A DNA stretch of 14,782 nucleotides from NCBI RefSeq assembly GCF_946479605.1, contig NZ_CAMLGT010000068.1, forward strand, positions 1 to 14,782. The letters are read 5' to 3'. The notes beneath the pieces are model-generated. The model was not told the DNA's origin and made no database searches. It saw only the letters and a list, made by a program, of their open reading frames with translations. This document shows positions 8,058 through 14,703 of this stretch, piece after piece; positions within the stretch are counted from its first letter, which is position 1; each line of letters begins with the position of its first letter. Position numbers and translations under genes: made by a program. The stretch comes from an uncultured Lacibacter sp. (GTDB taxonomy: Bacteria > Bacteroidota > Bacteroidia > Chitinophagales > Chitinophagaceae).

Positions 8058-9431
8058 TTAATCTTTTTTAAACTTGAGTGTTTTTATAATATTGTCGGCT
8101 ACTTTTCTTCCCTGCCAGAAACCTTTTTCAATTGATACACGATAGTGGATACCGCCGTATAACCTTGACCATCCGGCTTCTTCACCTGCAGCACGGAATG
8201 AGGTAAATGAACGTGGCGGTTGTTTGTTACCAATAGGGTTTGGCAAGGCTTCATAAATATAAAATGTGCTGTCGGTAAAGGAATAGTTGTCGCCAAATAT
8301 AGCCGTCATAGCTTCAGCATTGGCAGCAGATAATGTTGCATGACCGGCAGGATATTCAGGATGCGGCGCACCTAAAAGTGCAGTAAATGGCTGGCCGATC
8401 ACATCATCATAATTAAAAGGCCGTGCAAGAAGGTATTTGTATTTGTCCTGCCAGGTGCTGATGGTAATATCAACATCAATAATTCCACCTAAAGCATAAG
8501 CAAGGGCAGCTACATCAAGTGTTGCATGCTCTTTTTGTAATACCTGTCTTAAAATACTTACGTAATGGCCCGGTGTACTTGTGCCAGGAAAATCTCTCCA
8601 CCAGAAAGCCATATAATGTTCATTGCTGCCGGGGTTTGGTTTTGCATTGATCACTTCAATGGTCATGGCCTGCAAATCATCATAAGGTGGCGCTGGCAAT
8701 GCCGCTCCTTCGCCACTTGTTGCCACCATGCGGCGTAAGTTTCCAATATAAGGTAAGCTGTGCACAGGCATCGGGTTTGGAACAGTCCAGTAAATACCTC
8801 CTGATTTTCCTGCAGGTGAAGTATAAGGATTGTTTATTGCTTGATGTCCGTCTGTTTCAGACCAATTGTAAACAGCTTCAGCTACAGCTTTGCCAAATGC
8901 AACAGAGCGCTCTATTATTGCAGCATCTGTTTCATTGCTGTATTGTGCAAGCAGGGTTGCTTCTAAATTATCCATTGCCTGTTTATTTTCTGCACTGGCA
9001 GATGGGAATAGTTTTTTGTTCATATAAGCCAATGCTGCATTGGCACTGGCAGCACAATGGTAACCTGCACCTGGTTTTGTTTTAGGCAAGCCTGTTAACC
9101 CATTCAATTGCGGCGCAATGGATTGATAAGATGGCATACCCGGTACCACGGCTTCATACAAAGCAATGCCGCTGTATGCATAATGGCGTGAGTAAGCTAC
9201 GTTGCCAACAATGCCCGGATACTTGTACATCTGCCATACCTGCATGTTCATCCATTGAATGGCTACATCGGCAGAGAATGTATTGGTTTGTTTCAGGTGT
9301 CCCTGTGTGCTGTTTCTTCCTGCAAGGGAAGAGGCTGTTTCTTTTGTTGCAACTGAAACTTCTTTCTGGCAGCCAAAATGAAGCAGCGTCAGCGATGTGA
9401 AAACAGATGCAAATAGAATGTTCTTTTTCAT
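8058..9431 (-). CDS. vanadium-haloperoxidase/PAP2-superfamily lipoprotein
   Basis: A 457-residue exported protein of the vanadium-dependent haloperoxidase (PAP2-type) superfamily, which either oxidises halides with a vanadate cofactor or hydrolyses phosphate esters. The active-site framework is visible: K330-x6-R337-P338 (KYKYLLARP), P361-A-G-H364, and S422-R423-x5-H429, where H429 would bind vanadate or be the phosphorylated histidine. Two positions differ from the usual motif: Ala362 replaces Ser in PSGH, and Ser433 takes the place of the Asp four residues after H429. The start at 9431 is chosen because MKKNILFASVFTSLTLLHFGC there is a signal peptide ending in a lipobox-like Cys; the frame extends 30 codons further upstream without a signal-like sequence. 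It stands alone, convergent to atpA and divergent from the kinase gene. The substrate is unknown. Confidence 0.87.
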   Translation of the reverse strand: MKKNILFASVFTSLTLLHFGCQKEVSVATKETASSLAGRNSTQGHLKQTNTFSADVAIQWMNMQVWQMYKYPGIVGNVAYSRHYAYSGIALYEAVVPGMPSYQSIAPQLNGLTGLPKTKPGAGYHCAASANAALAYMNKKLFPSASAENKQAMDNLEATLLAQYSNETDAAIIERSVAFGKAVAEAVYNWSETDGHQAINNPYTSPAGKSGGIYWTVPNPMPVHSLPYIGNLRRMVATSGEGAALPAPPYDDLQAMTIEVINAKPNPGSNEHYMAFWWRDFPGTSTPGHYVSILRQVLQKEHATLDVAALAYALGGIIDVDITISTWQDKYKYLLARPFNYDDVIGQPFTALLGAPHPEYPAGHATLSAANAEAMTAIFGDNYSFTDSTFYIYEALPNPIGNKQPPRSFTSFRAAGEEAGWSRLYGGIHYRVSIEKGFWQGRKVADNIIKTLKFKKD

Positions 9432-9825
9432 AACGAAGTGTTTTGTGAATGATGATCTTATTATTGATGAATGTTTTTTCCGGCTGTATAAAAAGGGAAG
9501 CTTCCAATTGATGTAAAACACAAGTATGCTTGCAGAAGCATGAGATACATCCGCATTTTTTCATTGATTCAATTTTCCACTTCCCGTCTGTTAATGTGGA
9601 TCTGTTATTTTATTCTTAACTGAAAACAAGATAGCGTGCTGGTATTTTGAAAAAAGTATGGAATCGCTGAATGATTTTTTTTCAAGACATATAACAAATG
9701 CAGCCGGGCTAATGGCATTGGGCAATAAAAAATGCTGTCTGTCGGAAATACAGGCAGTTAGTCTATTTCATGTTTACGGGCTATTATGAACCATTTCAAT
9801 TGTTTAACTTGTGTAAGACAATACA
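9432..9825. other. 394-base divergent intergenic region
   Basis: AT-rich DNA between the haloperoxidase-like lipoprotein gene (minus) and the LytS-type kinase gene (plus), so it should hold promoters for both. I see no exact TAnnTTTG element in good position for either gene; TATTTTG at 9643-9649 is one base short of the consensus. It contains a possible 43-codon plus-strand ORF (9658-9789), which is not confidently a gene, and a hairpin at 9735-9757. A weaker inverted repeat TCCAC/GTGGA lies at about 9576-9601. Confidence 0.5.
9735..9757 (-). terminator. terminator-like hairpin upstream of the sensor kinase gene
   Basis: CTGTCTGT (9735-9742) pairs with ACAGGCAG (9750-9757), 8 bp with one G-U, around a 7-base loop. 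An A-rich run at 9727-9732 makes it look like an intrinsic terminator when read on the minus strand. No minus-strand gene is known just upstream, so it may instead be a leader structure of the kinase mRNA or block antisense transcription. Confidence 0.4.
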
Positions 9826-10965
9826 ATGAACTCCTTCCTTTATAACGACTTTATTTTCTCTGCTCGCTACAGAGTTTTGCGGCACTTGCTTTATTGGACA
9901 TTTCATATAGCAATATGGGCAGCATTTTGGGTAGCAATGGGAGTTCCGCTTTCTTATGGCCGGCAGCTGATCAATATGGTTATGTGGGTGCCTGCATTCA
10001 TTTTATTTGGTTACCCGTTAGTGTATGGCGCTATTCCGCATCTTTTATTAAAAGGACGACTATGGCAGTTTTGTGTGCTGGTATTGTTGTGGGGTATTGC
10101 TGGCATTTATATTGATGCAGGGTACAGAAGTTATGTATTAATTCCGGCGCAGGAAGCAATGGGCCTTACTGATATTTTACCAAGAGGCCCTTTGGCATTT
10201 TGCTATTTGTGTATGACCACTTCTGCAGCAAGCCCAATGATCATTAAGTTTTTTAAGTTATGGACCATCAAGCAAAGAGAGTGGATGCGTGCACAGCAGG
10301 AGAAAGTAACAGCCGAACTGCAATTGTTGAAAGCACAGGTGCATCCGCATTTTTTATTCAACACACTTAACAATATTTATTCTTTTTCGCTCGACAATTC
10401 ACCCAAAACACCCGGTCTTATTTTAAAACTGTCGTCTTTGCTCAGCTATATGCTGTACGATTGCAAAACAGATGAAGTGCGTCTTGAAAAAGAGATCGAT
10501 ATAATGAAAAACTATATTGACCTGGAACGTGAACGCTATGGCGATAAAATTGAAATATCGTGGAGTGTGGAAGGCGAAATAAAAGATAAACTCATTGCAC
10601 CTTTATTACTGCTTCCTTTTTTAGAGAATGCATTTAAGCATGGCGTTTCTGAACAGATCGAAAAACCGTGGCTGGGTGTTGATTTGTCAGTACAGCAGGG
10701 CAGGCTTCGTTGCAAAATTGCCAACAGCAAAAATGAATATGTACCGCAAAGTGATAAGGGCATTGGTATTGATAATGTGAAAAAGCGCCTTGCATTTATT
10801 TATCCCGGAAAACACGAGTTGAAAATTAATGATGAAGGAAGTTTTTTTGTGGTATCAATGATGTTGGTTCTGGTTGATGAACTTCCGGCAGTAAGCTTTG
10901 CACCTGTATCATCGTATACCTCACAACCAACACTGCATGAAACTCCGCTGCCTGCTTATAGATGA
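9826..10965 (+). CDS. LytS/YehU-type sensor histidine kinase
   Basis: A 379-residue membrane sensor kinase of the His_kinase (PF06580) type, which phosphorylates a LytTR response regulator. Four transmembrane helices (about residues 21-40, 48-70, 79-98 and 121-141) are joined by short loops, so there is no large extracellular sensor domain. The cytoplasmic part has a linker helix (about 148-170), the phosphoacceptor motif QVHPHFLFNTLNN with H175 (H173 is nearby), the N-box LENAFKHG (N268), and the ATP-lid glycines in KGIGIDNVKKRL (311-322). A Pro/Ser/Thr-rich tail (about 350-379) follows the ATPase domain. The 3' end overlaps the regulator gene by 29 bases, pointing to translational coupling. 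The signal sensed is unknown. Confidence 0.94.
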   Translation: MNSFLYNDFIFSARYRVLRHLLYWTFHIAIWAAFWVAMGVPLSYGRQLINMVMWVPAFILFGYPLVYGAIPHLLLKGRLWQFCVLVLLWGIAGIYIDAGYRSYVLIPAQEAMGLTDILPRGPLAFCYLCMTTSAASPMIIKFFKLWTIKQREWMRAQQEKVTAELQLLKAQVHPHFLFNTLNNIYSFSLDNSPKTPGLILKLSSLLSYMLYDCKTDEVRLEKEIDIMKNYIDLERERYGDKIEISWSVEGEIKDKLIAPLLLLPFLENAFKHGVSEQIEKPWLGVDLSVQQGRLRCKIANSKNEYVPQSDKGIGIDNVKKRLAFIYPGKHELKINDEGSFFVVSMMLVLVDELPAVSFAPVSSYTSQPTLHETPLPAYR

Positions 10966-11650
10966 TGAACCTCCTGCACTAAAAGTGTTATCAACGTATA
11001 TCACTTCCATTACCGGGCTTGAGATTGTGGGCCAGTGCAGAAATGCCATTGAAGCATTGGATGTGCTGAAACAAAAAACAGTGGATGTTATTTTCCTCGA
11101 CATTAAAATGCCACGTATTATTGGCACAGAGTTCCTGAAAAATCTTTCGCATCCACCCAAAGTAATTTTTGTAACAGCTTACAGAGAATATGCTGTTGAT
11201 GGATTTGAGCTTGATGCAGTAGATTATCTTGTAAAGCCTGTTTCCTTCGAACGTTTCTTTAAAGCTATTACTAAACTGAACCGGCTGATGGGGCAAGAAA
11301 CATCTGCAGGGGCCACAGGCGAAACAACAACTGCTTCAGCTTTTGTTTACCTGAAGGTAGATAAGGATATGAAGAAGATTTTTGTGAACGAGATAGAATA
11401 CATTGAAAGCTGGAAAGATTATGTGATGGTGTTTCTGACGGGGGGCAAACATTTCCTGGTGAAGCAATCCATTTCTGCCATGGAAAACCTTTTATCGGAA
11501 CACAAGTTTATGCGGGTGCATCGTTCTTATATGGTATCGCTCAGTAAAATTGGCGGATACAATGGAGTGTCAGTTCAACTAAACGATAAAGAAATACCTA
11601 TTGGCCGATTATATAAACAAACTGTTATGGACAGGCTGCAGGTAAAATAA
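10937..11650 (+). CDS. LytTR-family response regulator
   Basis: A 237-residue response regulator with an N-terminal receiver domain and a C-terminal LytTR DNA-binding domain, partner of the kinase encoded just upstream. In the receiver, the acidic pocket is D9-D10-E11 (LLIDDEPPAL), the phosphorylated aspartate is D55 (FLDIKMP), T80 lies in FVTAYREYAVDGF, and K100 lies in YLVKPVSFERF. The LytTR domain occupies about 137-237 and includes the FMRVHRSYMVS segment and the IPIGRLYK strand typical of its ends. Start ATG 10937 is preferred, although the frame opens at 10898, because family members begin M-K-x-R-C-L-x-I-D-D-E. This gives a 29-base overlap with the kinase gene. Target genes are unknown; the neighbouring lipoprotein gene is a possible but unsupported candidate. 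Confidence 0.95.
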   Translation: MKLRCLLIDDEPPALKVLSTYITSITGLEIVGQCRNAIEALDVLKQKTVDVIFLDIKMPRIIGTEFLKNLSHPPKVIFVTAYREYAVDGFELDAVDYLVKPVSFERFFKAITKLNRLMGQETSAGATGETTTASAFVYLKVDKDMKKIFVNEIEYIESWKDYVMVFLTGGKHFLVKQSISAMENLLSEHKFMRVHRSYMVSLSKIGGYNGVSVQLNDKEIPIGRLYKQTVMDRLQVK

Positions 11651-11655
11651 AGGGT

Positions 11656-12087
11656 CTATCGTAATTTCTTCAACATCTTAAAGTGAGGGATGGTGAGCTG
11701 AATGAATTCATCGCCTTCAATTTTATAACCCTGCTTTTCAAAAAAGTGGCAGGTTGTTTTGCGGGCGTGCATCATCATTGTTTTGTACCCCCGGTCCCGG
11801 GCAATGTTCTCCGCAAAATTCATGAGTGAAGCACCAATGCCTTTTCCCTGCAGGTTGTTTTGCACGGCCATTTGCCGCAGTCTCACCGTTTGGTTATCAA
11901 TATGGGTAAGAAAACAACAGCCAAGCATTTTTTCTTCTTCAAAAGCAGCTATCAGAATATCGTTCTTTTCCTGTTCCAGCTCTTCCGGGGTAAATGCCAG
12001 ACCAAGCGGTTTGCGAAGTATCTCATACCGCAGGTTCACCATTTGCCGGTGTTCGGCTGTTCCATAATCAATTTGTTTCAGCGCCAT
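11656..12087 (-). CDS. GNAT-family N-acetyltransferase
   Basis: A 143-residue single-domain acetyltransferase using acetyl-CoA. The core motif A is clear: RLRQMAVQNNLQGKGIGASL (69-88), with the pyrophosphate-binding Q80-G-K-G-I-G85 loop. Helix SLMNFAENIARDRG follows, and then the C-terminal HARKTTCHFFEKQGYKIEG segment (about 107-125), where H-F-F-E-K-Q-G-Y is the typical motif B region. The acceptor substrate cannot be told. It is convergent with the response regulator gene, with only 5 bases between the stop codons, leaving no room for a separate terminator. The start ATG at 12087 gives a normal family length. It is monocistronic. Confidence 0.93.
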   Translation of the reverse strand: MALKQIDYGTAEHRQMVNLRYEILRKPLGLAFTPEELEQEKNDILIAAFEEEKMLGCCFLTHIDNQTVRLRQMAVQNNLQGKGIGASLMNFAENIARDRGYKTMMMHARKTTCHFFEKQGYKIEGDEFIQLTIPHFKMLKKLR

Positions 12088-12258
12088 TAATGCAAGTTTA
12101 AGCAGGGAAAAACAAGTTACATTTTTTTATCTAAAAACAAACAGTTGTAACAGAAAGGTAAAAAGCAAAGCGTTTGAACACACCTAATTTTGTAACTATT
12201 GAAAAATGCGTCAAAACCTGTTGGAAATGAAGTGGTTCTGACAATTTTGCCGGAACGC

Positions 12259-12287
12259 TTGAGAATTGACTAAAAACTCTATTTTTG
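12259..12287 (+). promoter_or_regulatory. acpP promoter
   Basis: TATTTTTG (12280-12287) matches the Bacteroidota -7 consensus TAnnTTTG, and a TTG (12259-12261) lies 18 bases upstream, within the usual spacing. Transcription would start at about 12293-12296, some 20 bases before the acpP ATG. A second -7-like TAATTTTG at 12185-12192 could be a distal promoter but lacks a well-spaced -33 element. Confidence 0.65.
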
Positions 12288-12313
12288 CAACCTGTAACCA
12301 AATAATTACGACA

Positions 12314-12550
12314 ATGTCAGACATCGCAGCAAGAGTAAAAAAAATCATCGTTGACAAGTTAGGTGTTGAAGAATCAGAAGTAAATCCTGAAGCTTCTTTT
12401 ACCAATGATCTCGGAGCTGATTCATTAGACACAGTTGAACTGATCATGGAATTTGAAAAAGAGTTCAACATCTCTATTCCCGATGAACAAGCTGAAACCA
12501 TCACAACTGTTGGTCAGGCAGTAGCTTATTTAGAAGAACACGCTAAGTAA
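12314..12550 (+). CDS. acpP: acyl carrier protein
   Basis: The small acidic protein that carries growing fatty acyl chains on a 4'-phosphopantetheine arm. The attachment serine is S37 in the [10 protein letters not shown] motif, and the N-terminus [11 protein letters not shown] is the standard one. The start at ATG 12314 gives 78 residues, the normal length; an in-frame ATG at 12266 lies upstream of the promoter -7 element and is not used. The protein is a four-helix bundle rich in Glu and Asp, as expected. fabF follows 61 bases downstream, with a small hairpin in the gap, and rnc comes after that, an order familiar from Bacteroidota. Very high expression is expected, consistent with the well-formed promoter. 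Confidence 0.98.
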   Translation: MSDIAARVKKIIVDKLGVEESEVNPEASFTNDLGADSLDTVELIMEFEKEFNISIPDEQAETITTVGQAVAYLEEHAK

Positions 12551-12556
12551 TTTTAT

Positions 12557-12575
12557 CGCTGAAACCTTTTCAGTG
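12557..12575 (+). promoter_or_regulatory. stem-loop between acpP and fabF
   Basis: CGCTGAAA (12557-12564) pairs with TTTCAGTG (12568-12575), 8 bp with one G-U pair, around a 3-base loop, 6 bases after the acpP stop. The T-rich run further down (about 12586-12596) is not adjacent, so termination would be weak at most. It may stabilise or separate the acpP message from fabF. Confidence 0.5.
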
Positions 12576-12611
12576 TAATTCATTATTTCTTTTTTCCCAG
12601 GCAACTCACTT

Positions 12612-13862
12612 ATGGATCTTAAACGAGTAGTAGTTACCGGAATCGGCGCCCTTACACCATTGGGCAAAACTCTTGATGAATATTGGGAGGGCTTGACCAA
12701 TGGTGTTTCCGGAGCTGATTTCATTAAGCAGTTTGATTGTTCAAAGTTCAAAACAAGATTTGCCTGCGAGGTAAAAGATTTTGATCCCACCGTATATCTT
12801 GATAGAAAAGAAGCACGCAAGATCGACCGCTTTACCCAGTTTGCACTGGTGGTGAGCGATCAGGCTGTGCAGGATGCGGGCATTAACAAAGACAATGTTG
12901 ATGTTGACCGTGTAGGTGTGATCTTCGCCAGTGGAATTGGTGGTCTTATCACCTTTCAGGAAGAAGTGGTAAACTTTGCCAATGGCGATGGTACTCCCCG
13001 TTTCAATCCTTTCTTTATTCCAAAGATGATCCTGGATATTGCTGCAGGGCAAATTTCCATGCGTCATGGCTTTCGTGGTCCAAACTTCGCAGTGGTTTCT
13101 GCATGTGCTTCATCTACCAATGCCATTATTGATGCGTATGATAATATCCGCTTAGGTAAAGCCGATATTATTCTTACCGGTGGTAGTGAAGCAGTGGTAA
13201 GTGCTGCAGGTGTTGGCGGGTTTAATGCCATGAAAGCTTTGAGCGAACGTAATGATGATCCTGCAACTGCAAGCCGCCCGTTCGATAAAGACCGTGATGG
13301 TTTTGTAATGGGTGAAGGTGCAGGTATGCTGGTGCTTGAAAGCCTTGAGCATGCGTTAAAACGTGGCGCAAAAATTTATTGCGAAATTGCAGGCGGCGGT
13401 GCTACTGCCGATGCGCATCATATTACAGCACCACATCCTGAGGGATTGGGTGCAAAGAATGTAATGACAGCTGCATTAAAAGATGCAGGCTTGCAAGCTT
13501 CCGATATTGATTACATTAACGTACATGGTACTTCTACACCATTAGGCGATATTGCAGAAACCAAAGCCATCATGAGTGTGTTTGGTGAACATGCATACAA
13601 CCTCAACATCAGCTCTACAAAATCCATGACAGGTCACTGTTTAGGTGCTGCCGGAGCGTTGGAGGCCATTGCCTGTGTAATGAGTGTGGTGCATGATATC
13701 GTTCCTCCCACAATCAATCACTTTACCGATGATCCAGAACTGGATCCAAAGCTGAACTTTACATTCAACAAAGCACAAAAACGTACAGTGCGTGCAGCAT
13801 TGAGCAATACATTTGGCTTTGGTGGACATAATGCATCAGTGATTGTAAAGAAATATTCCTGA
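12612..13862 (+). CDS. fabF: beta-ketoacyl-ACP synthase II
   Basis: The condensing enzyme that extends acyl-ACP with malonyl-ACP in fatty acid synthesis. The 416-residue protein is full length and has the Cys-His-His triad: C165 in VVSACASSTNAI, H305 in NVHGTSTPLGD and H342 in KSMTGHCLGAAG, with K337 in the same segment. Each sits two residues later than in E. coli FabF (C163, H303, K335, H340). The N-terminal RVVVTGIGALTPLG and C-terminal NTFGFGGHNAS motifs are standard. A histidine-containing triad sets it apart from FabH-type enzymes. It follows acpP, its carrier substrate, and precedes rnc by 56 bases, probably in one transcript. Confidence 0.97.
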   Translation: MDLKRVVVTGIGALTPLGKTLDEYWEGLTNGVSGADFIKQFDCSKFKTRFACEVKDFDPTVYLDRKEARKIDRFTQFALVVSDQAVQDAGINKDNVDVDRVGVIFASGIGGLITFQEEVVNFANGDGTPRFNPFFIPKMILDIAAGQISMRHGFRGPNFAVVSACASSTNAIIDAYDNIRLGKADIILTGGSEAVVSAAGVGGFNAMKALSERNDDPATASRPFDKDRDGFVMGEGAGMLVLESLEHALKRGAKIYCEIAGGGATADAHHITAPHPEGLGAKNVMTAALKDAGLQASDIDYINVHGTSTPLGDIAETKAIMSVFGEHAYNLNISSTKSMTGHCLGAAGALEAIACVMSVVHDIVPPTINHFTDDPELDPKLNFTFNKAQKRTVRAALSNTFGFGGHNASVIVKKYS

Positions 13863-13869
13863 TTTCCTT

Positions 13870-13877
13870 TAGATTTG
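13870..13877 (+). promoter_or_regulatory. possible internal promoter (-7 element) for rnc
   Basis: TAGATTTG matches TAnnTTTG and lies 41 bases before the rnc start. The nearest upstream TTG (13843-13845) is 24 bases away, slightly too far, so this is a weak candidate for separate rnc transcription. Confidence 0.3.
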
Positions 13878-13918
13878 TTGGAACAACATCCGCTGTAAAA
13901 CAATTTGTTTTCAGGTGA

Positions 13919-14647
13919 ATGATGTCGTTTGCATGTATGGTGCGGAACCTCGTCCGTCAAATATTACCCGCTAAGAACAAGTTTGAGAGTAACCTGCGTA
14001 ATATACTCGGGTACAGTCCTGGCGACATAAAGTTGTACAAAACAGCCCTCAGTCACCGCTCCATTAAAGAAGGCAGCGATCAGAATAACGAGCGTCTTGA
14101 ATTTTTAGGCGACGCTGTGTTAAGTGCTGTAGTGGCCGATTACCTGTTCAAAAAATATCCTTACAAGGGCGAAGGCTTTTTAACAGAGATGCGCAGTAAA
14201 ATGGTGAACCGTGCAACGCTCAATGATATAGCTGTGCGGATGGGTTTAAAAAAGATCACACTTTACAACAAGGGCGATAATTCACTGAAGATATCCCAGA
14301 TATTCGGTAACACGCTTGAAGCGTTGCTGGGGGCTATTTATCTTGATCTTGGTTATAAAAAAACACAACGGTGGATTGTTAAGAATGTGATTGTTCCCTA
14401 CCTGTTTATGGAAGATCTTGAAGTATTAGAGATCAATCATAAGAACAAATTGTATGGATGGGCAAACAAAAACGGAAAGGCGTTGGATTTTGAAACACTC
14501 GATGAACGCTTAGAGAACGGAAGACGATTGTTTACGATTGGTGCAGTGGTTGATGGCGAAGTGATTGCAGAAGGGAAAGCGTTTAATAAAAAAGACGCCA
14601 GCCAGATTGCGGCGCAAACAGCCGTTGAAAAACTGGGCATTGTTTGA
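13919..14647 (+). CDS. rnc: ribonuclease III
   Basis: Double-strand-specific endoribonuclease that processes rRNA and structured mRNAs. The 242-residue protein has the RNase III signature ERLEFLGDAVL (58-68; E58, E61 and D65 match E. coli E38, E41 and D45) and the second metal-site helix FGNTLEALLGAIYLD, with E134 matching E117. The position of E. coli D114 is Asn (N131), a substitution I believe recurs in Bacteroidota. A C-terminal dsRNA-binding domain spans about 174-242 (KNKLYGWANK to the ASQIAAQTAVEKL helix). The roughly 20 extra N-terminal residues are ordinary for the phylum. The start could be ATG 13919, 13922 or 13937; AGGTG at 13913-13917 is better spaced for 13922. It closes the acpP-fabF-rnc unit. 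Confidence 0.96.
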   Translation: MMSFACMVRNLVRQILPAKNKFESNLRNILGYSPGDIKLYKTALSHRSIKEGSDQNNERLEFLGDAVLSAVVADYLFKKYPYKGEGFLTEMRSKMVNRATLNDIAVRMGLKKITLYNKGDNSLKISQIFGNTLEALLGAIYLDLGYKKTQRWIVKNVIVPYLFMEDLEVLEINHKNKLYGWANKNGKALDFETLDERLENGRRLFTIGAVVDGEVIAEGKAFNKKDASQIAAQTAVEKLGIV

Positions 14648-14662
14648 TGTAAATAACAACAC

Positions 14663-14699
14663 TAAAAAAGCTCAACAGATTTTCTGTTGAGCTTTTTTA
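14663..14699. terminator. symmetrical (bidirectional) terminator after rnc
   Basis: AAAAAAGCTCAACAGA (14664-14679) pairs perfectly with TCTGTTGAGCTTTTTT (14683-14698) around a TTT loop; with the flanking T-A pair the stem is 17 bp. Each strand has a U-run on its 3' side, so it can stop both rnc transcription from the left and tRNA-Ser transcription from the right. Confidence 0.95.
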
Positions 14700-14703
14700 T
14701 TTG

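Noticed and set aside
8687..9085. 132-codon plus-strand ORF rich in Leu, Cys and Gln
   Set aside because: It is antisense to the haloperoxidase-like gene, has low-complexity composition, and no sign of its own start region.
9431..9521. 30-codon upstream extension of the haloperoxidase-like gene
   Set aside because: The extension would bury the MKKNILFAS signal peptide and its lipobox-like Cys inside the protein; starting at 9431 gives a normal lipoprotein.
9154..9564. 136-codon minus-strand ORF with many Cys and His
   Set aside because: It lies in another frame of the haloperoxidase-like gene, whose motifs and signal peptide are convincing; the Cys/His richness comes from the shifted codons.
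10898..10936. 13-codon upstream extension of the response regulator
   Set aside because: The family begins at M-K-x-R-C-L-x-I-D-D-E; the extra residues are simply the kinase tail in another frame.
12211..12504. 97-codon minus-strand ORF opposite acpP
   Set aside because: It covers the acpP promoter and the start of a clear acyl carrier protein gene; a real gene there is very unlikely.
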